Translations under genes and position numbers: made by a program | In this document: one piece after another, positions 61,718 to 64,000 of the stretch | Layout of the letters: each line of letters opens with the position of its first letter | Numbering within the stretch: position 1 is the stretch's first letter | Notes under the pieces: generated by a model | What the model saw: the letters and a program-made list of their open reading frames with translations, nothing else | Database searches by the model: none | What the model was told of the DNA's origin: nothing | Assembly: GCF_000152625.1 (NCBI RefSeq) | Contig: NZ_CH724156.1 | Location: 3,464,602 to 3,528,601 of the forward strand | Direction: 5' to 3' | Origin: Roseovarius nubinhibens ISM | GTDB taxonomy: Bacteria > Pseudomonadota > Alphaproteobacteria > Rhodobacterales > Rhodobacteraceae | Length of the DNA stretch: 64,000 nt

Positions 61718-64000
61718 TTAGATATCCTCGACGTCCCAGACCCCATCGAGGCTCTTGATCGCGCCCTTGATCTGCGGATTGACGGCAAATTCCTGGCCTG
61801 CGTCCATCTCCACCTCGCCGGGCAGCCCCTGATCCACCAGACAGAACCGCACCGGACCCCGGGCGGCATTGCGCGCCGCCTCCTGCGCCCGGGCCAGCAC
61901 CCGCGCCACGGTCTCGACCGCGCCGGGGCTTTCGACAAAAATCCGGAGCCCCATGGCCCCCGCATCCGCCACCACCGTGTCAATGGGCGACACCGACCGC
62001 GCCAAGAGCTTGAGCTGATCGGATTCGCTGGTGGCCTCGACCGTGACCACGACCTGCGAGCCGGTCTCCAGATAATCGCGTGACTTCTCAAGCGTTTCGG
62101 AGAACATCGTGACCTCATAGCCGCCGGTGGTATCGCTCAGCTGCACAAAGGCAAAACGGTTGCCGCGCGCCGATTTCCGCTCTTGCCGCCCGGCCACCAC
62201 ACCGGCGAGCTTGGCAATACAGGCCCCGCCCCGCGCCAGCATCTCGACCTCGTCGAGCGTCTTGACGTCCTTGCGCTTGAGCGCCGCCATGTAATCGTCG
62301 AGCGGATGCCCCGAGAGGTAAAACCCCACGGCGCGGAATTCTTCGGTGAGCCGCTCGGCGGGCAGCCAATCCTCGACCGGCATGATGCGCGGCTCGGGCA
62401 GATCGTCGCCCGCCTCGCCAAAGAGCGACACCTGGTTGGAATTGCGCTGCTCATGGATCGCGGCCGAGTAATTCATCAGCCCTTCGAGACTGTCAAACAC
62501 CCGGCGGCGGTTGCGGTCGAGCTCGTCAAACGCCCCGGCCCGCGCCAGCATTTCCAGCGGCCGCTTGCCGATCTTCTTGAGATCCACCCGGCGGGCGAAA
62601 TCATAGAGCGTGGCAAAGGGCTTGTCACCGCGCGCCTGGGTGATGAGCCGCATCGCGTCGACGCCCACGTTCTTGAGCGCGCCGAGCCCGTAATGCAGCA
62701 CGCCGTCGCGCACTATGAACCGTGCCTCGGAGCGGTTGACGCAAGGCGGCAGCCAGTCGAGCCCGAGCCCCTTCTTCACCTCTTCGAAATAGACCGCCAG
62801 CTTGTCGGTGAGATGAATATCGCAATTCATCACCCCGGCCATGAATTCCACCGGGTGGTTGGCCTTGAGCCAGGCGGTCTGATAGCTCACCACCGCATAG
62901 GCGGCGGCGTGCGATTTGTTGAACCCGTAGTTGGCGAATTTCTCCAGCAGGTCAAAGACTTCGCTGGCTTTCTTCTTGTCGACGCCATTCTCGGCCGCGC
63001 CCTTTTCGAACTTGGGCCGTTCGGCGTCCATCGCCTCCTTGATCTTCTTGCCCATGGCGCGGCGCAGAAGGTCGGCGCCGCCGAGGCTATAGCCCGCCAT
63101 GACCTGCGCGATCTGCATCACCTGTTCCTGATAGACGATGATGCCTTGGGTCTCTTCGAGGATATGGTCGATGAGGGGATGCACGCTCTCGCGTTCCTTG
63201 ACCCCGTTCTTGACCTCGCAATAGGTCGGGATGTTCTCCATCGGACCCGGCCGATAGAGCGCCACGAGCGCCACGATATCCTCGATACAGGTGGGCTTCA
63301 TCCGCTTGAGCGCGTCCATCATGCCCGAGCTTTCCACCTGGAACACCGCCACCGTCTTGGCACGGGCATAGAGCTCATAGGTCTTGGCATCGTCGAGCGG
63401 GATCTGCCCGATGTCGTCAACCGCGCCCTCGGGCGGCTCATAGAGGGTCGCGCCATCCGCCGCCTGATGCAGATGCCGCCCGCCGCCCTTGATCTGATCG
63501 ATGGCGTTCTGGATCACGGTGAGGGTCTTGAGCCCGAGAAAGTCGAACTTGACGAGCCCCGCCTGCTCGACCCATTTCATGTTGAACTGCGTCGCGGGCA
63601 TGTCCGAGCGCGGATCTTGATAGAGCGGCACCAGCGCGTCGAGAGGCCGGTCGCCGATCACCACGCCCGCGGCATGGGTCGAGGCGTTGCGCAGCAGCCC
63701 TTCGACCTTCATCCCGTAATTCAGCAGCCGTTCGACCACCTCTTCGCGCCGCGCCTCTTCGCGCAGCCGCTCTTCCTGCGCCAGCGCCTGTTCGATGCTC
63801 ACCGGCTTGACCCCCTCGACGGGGATCATCTTCGACAGCCGGTCCACCTGCCCATAGGGCATCTGCAACACGCGGCCGATGTCGCGCACCGCGGCCTTGG
63901 ACAAAAGCGCCCCAAAGGTGATGATCTGCCCGACCCGGTCGCGGCCATATTTGTCCTGCACATAGCGGATCACCTCTTCGCGGCGGTCCATGCAGAAGTC
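61718..64000 (-). CDS. dnaE: DNA polymerase III alpha subunit, 5' partial
   Basis: C-terminal 760 or so residues of the replicative polymerase; the gene continues past the window end. The first codons in view read DFCMDRREEVIRYVQDKYG, the end of the catalytic acidic motif region; then the palm/fingers (GQIITFGALLSKAAVRDIGR; THAAGVVIGDRPLDALVPLY; FDFLGLKTLTVIQNAIDQI; LYRPGPMENIPTYCEVKNG), the helix-hairpin-helix region (LPPCVNRSEARFIVRDGVL) and a C-terminal OB domain (KLAGVVAGRQERKSARGNRF). Part of the Pol III holoenzyme. Confidence 0.96.
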   Translation of the reverse strand, partial: DFCMDRREEVIRYVQDKYGRDRVGQIITFGALLSKAAVRDIGRVLQMPYGQVDRLSKMIPVEGVKPVSIEQALAQEERLREEARREEVVERLLNYGMKVEGLLRNASTHAAGVVIGDRPLDALVPLYQDPRSDMPATQFNMKWVEQAGLVKFDFLGLKTLTVIQNAIDQIKGGGRHLHQAADGATLYEPPEGAVDDIGQIPLDDAKTYELYARAKTVAVFQVESSGMMDALKRMKPTCIEDIVALVALYRPGPMENIPTYCEVKNGVKERESVHPLIDHILEETQGIIVYQEQVMQIAQVMAGYSLGGADLLRRAMGKKIKEAMDAERPKFEKGAAENGVDKKKASEVFDLLEKFANYGFNKSHAAAYAVVSYQTAWLKANHPVEFMAGVMNCDIHLTDKLAVYFEEVKKGLGLDWLPPCVNRSEARFIVRDGVLHYGLGALKNVGVDAMRLITQARGDKPFATLYDFARRVDLKKIGKRPLEMLARAGAFDELDRNRRRVFDSLEGLMNYSAAIHEQRNSNQVSLFGEAGDDLPEPRIMPVEDWLPAERLTEEFRAVGFYLSGHPLDDYMAALKRKDVKTLDEVEMLARGGACIAKLAGVVAGRQERKSARGNRFAFVQLSDTTGGYEVTMFSETLEKSRDYLETGSQVVVTVEATSESDQLKLLARSVSPIDTVVADAGAMGLRIFVESPGAVETVARVLARAQEAARNAARGPVRFCLVDQGLPGEVEMDAGQEFAVNPQIKGAIKSLDGVWDVEDI

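Overview
The window is GC-rich, densely packed alphaproteobacterial DNA, and the gene content points to the family Rhodobacteraceae (Roseobacter-type). The evidence is the PccR/pccB/pccA/mcm propionyl-CoA module, an RNase E with a long acidic insertion in its S1 region, betI-betC-betA, glxBCD-glnT, and malyl-CoA lyase with malate-CoA ligase. I cannot name the genus. No rRNA, phage, transposase, integrase or CRISPR array was seen. The first gene and the last gene (dnaE) run off the window edges.

Layout. 1-4 kb: a partial unknown gene, secG, pyrG, tag. 4-16.3 kb: propionyl-CoA assimilation (mcm, pccA, pccB) mixed with small lipoprotein and unknown genes, a Bcr/CflA-type exporter and the regulator pccR; TTTGCAAA-like operators lie in front of both pccB and pccR. 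16.4-22 kb: choline sulfate/choline oxidation (betI-betC-betA, no betB) with a BetI-type palindrome facing an orphan Tat-exported solute-binding protein. 22-26.7 kb: an unknown secreted protein, a small membrane protein, a DMT-family transporter, pirin and an FMN alpha-hydroxy-acid oxidase. 27-32.3 kb: pyruvate carboxylase, TerC, two nearly identical tRNA-Gly(GCC) genes and a channel-like gene with an in-frame amber codon. 32.3-36.7 kb: glxB-glxC-glxD-glnT, a paralogue set of N-methylglutamate synthase plus gamma-glutamylmethylamide synthetase. 36.9-45 kb: an aminotransferase / fused E1 dehydrogenase / FabD-like acyltransferase operon, a divergent LysR gene, and a P450 / hydrolase pair. 45-49.1 kb: ccdA, tusA, rne. 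49.7-58.1 kb: a CocE-type hydrolase, a LuxR-type regulator, and a serine-cycle island (sga, hydroxypyruvate reductase, mcl, mtkA, mtkB). 58.3-64 kb: small stress-type membrane proteins, ndk, an ABC-F ATPase and dnaE.

How the genes fit together. Malyl-CoA lyase can release glyoxylate plus acetyl-CoA (or, on methylmalyl-CoA, propionyl-CoA). Sga and hydroxypyruvate reductase move carbon from serine and glyoxylate towards glycerate. MtkAB recharges malate to malyl-CoA. PccAB and Mcm carry propionyl-CoA to succinyl-CoA, and Pyc refills oxaloacetate. The window therefore holds a large part of a C1/C2/C3 assimilation network. glyA, glycerate kinase, PEP carboxylase, mtdA and fch are not here. The most unusual items are the serine-cycle island with its own LuxR-type regulator and shared inverted repeats, a GlxD that has lost the usual Fe-S cysteines, and two families of dispersed short repeats.
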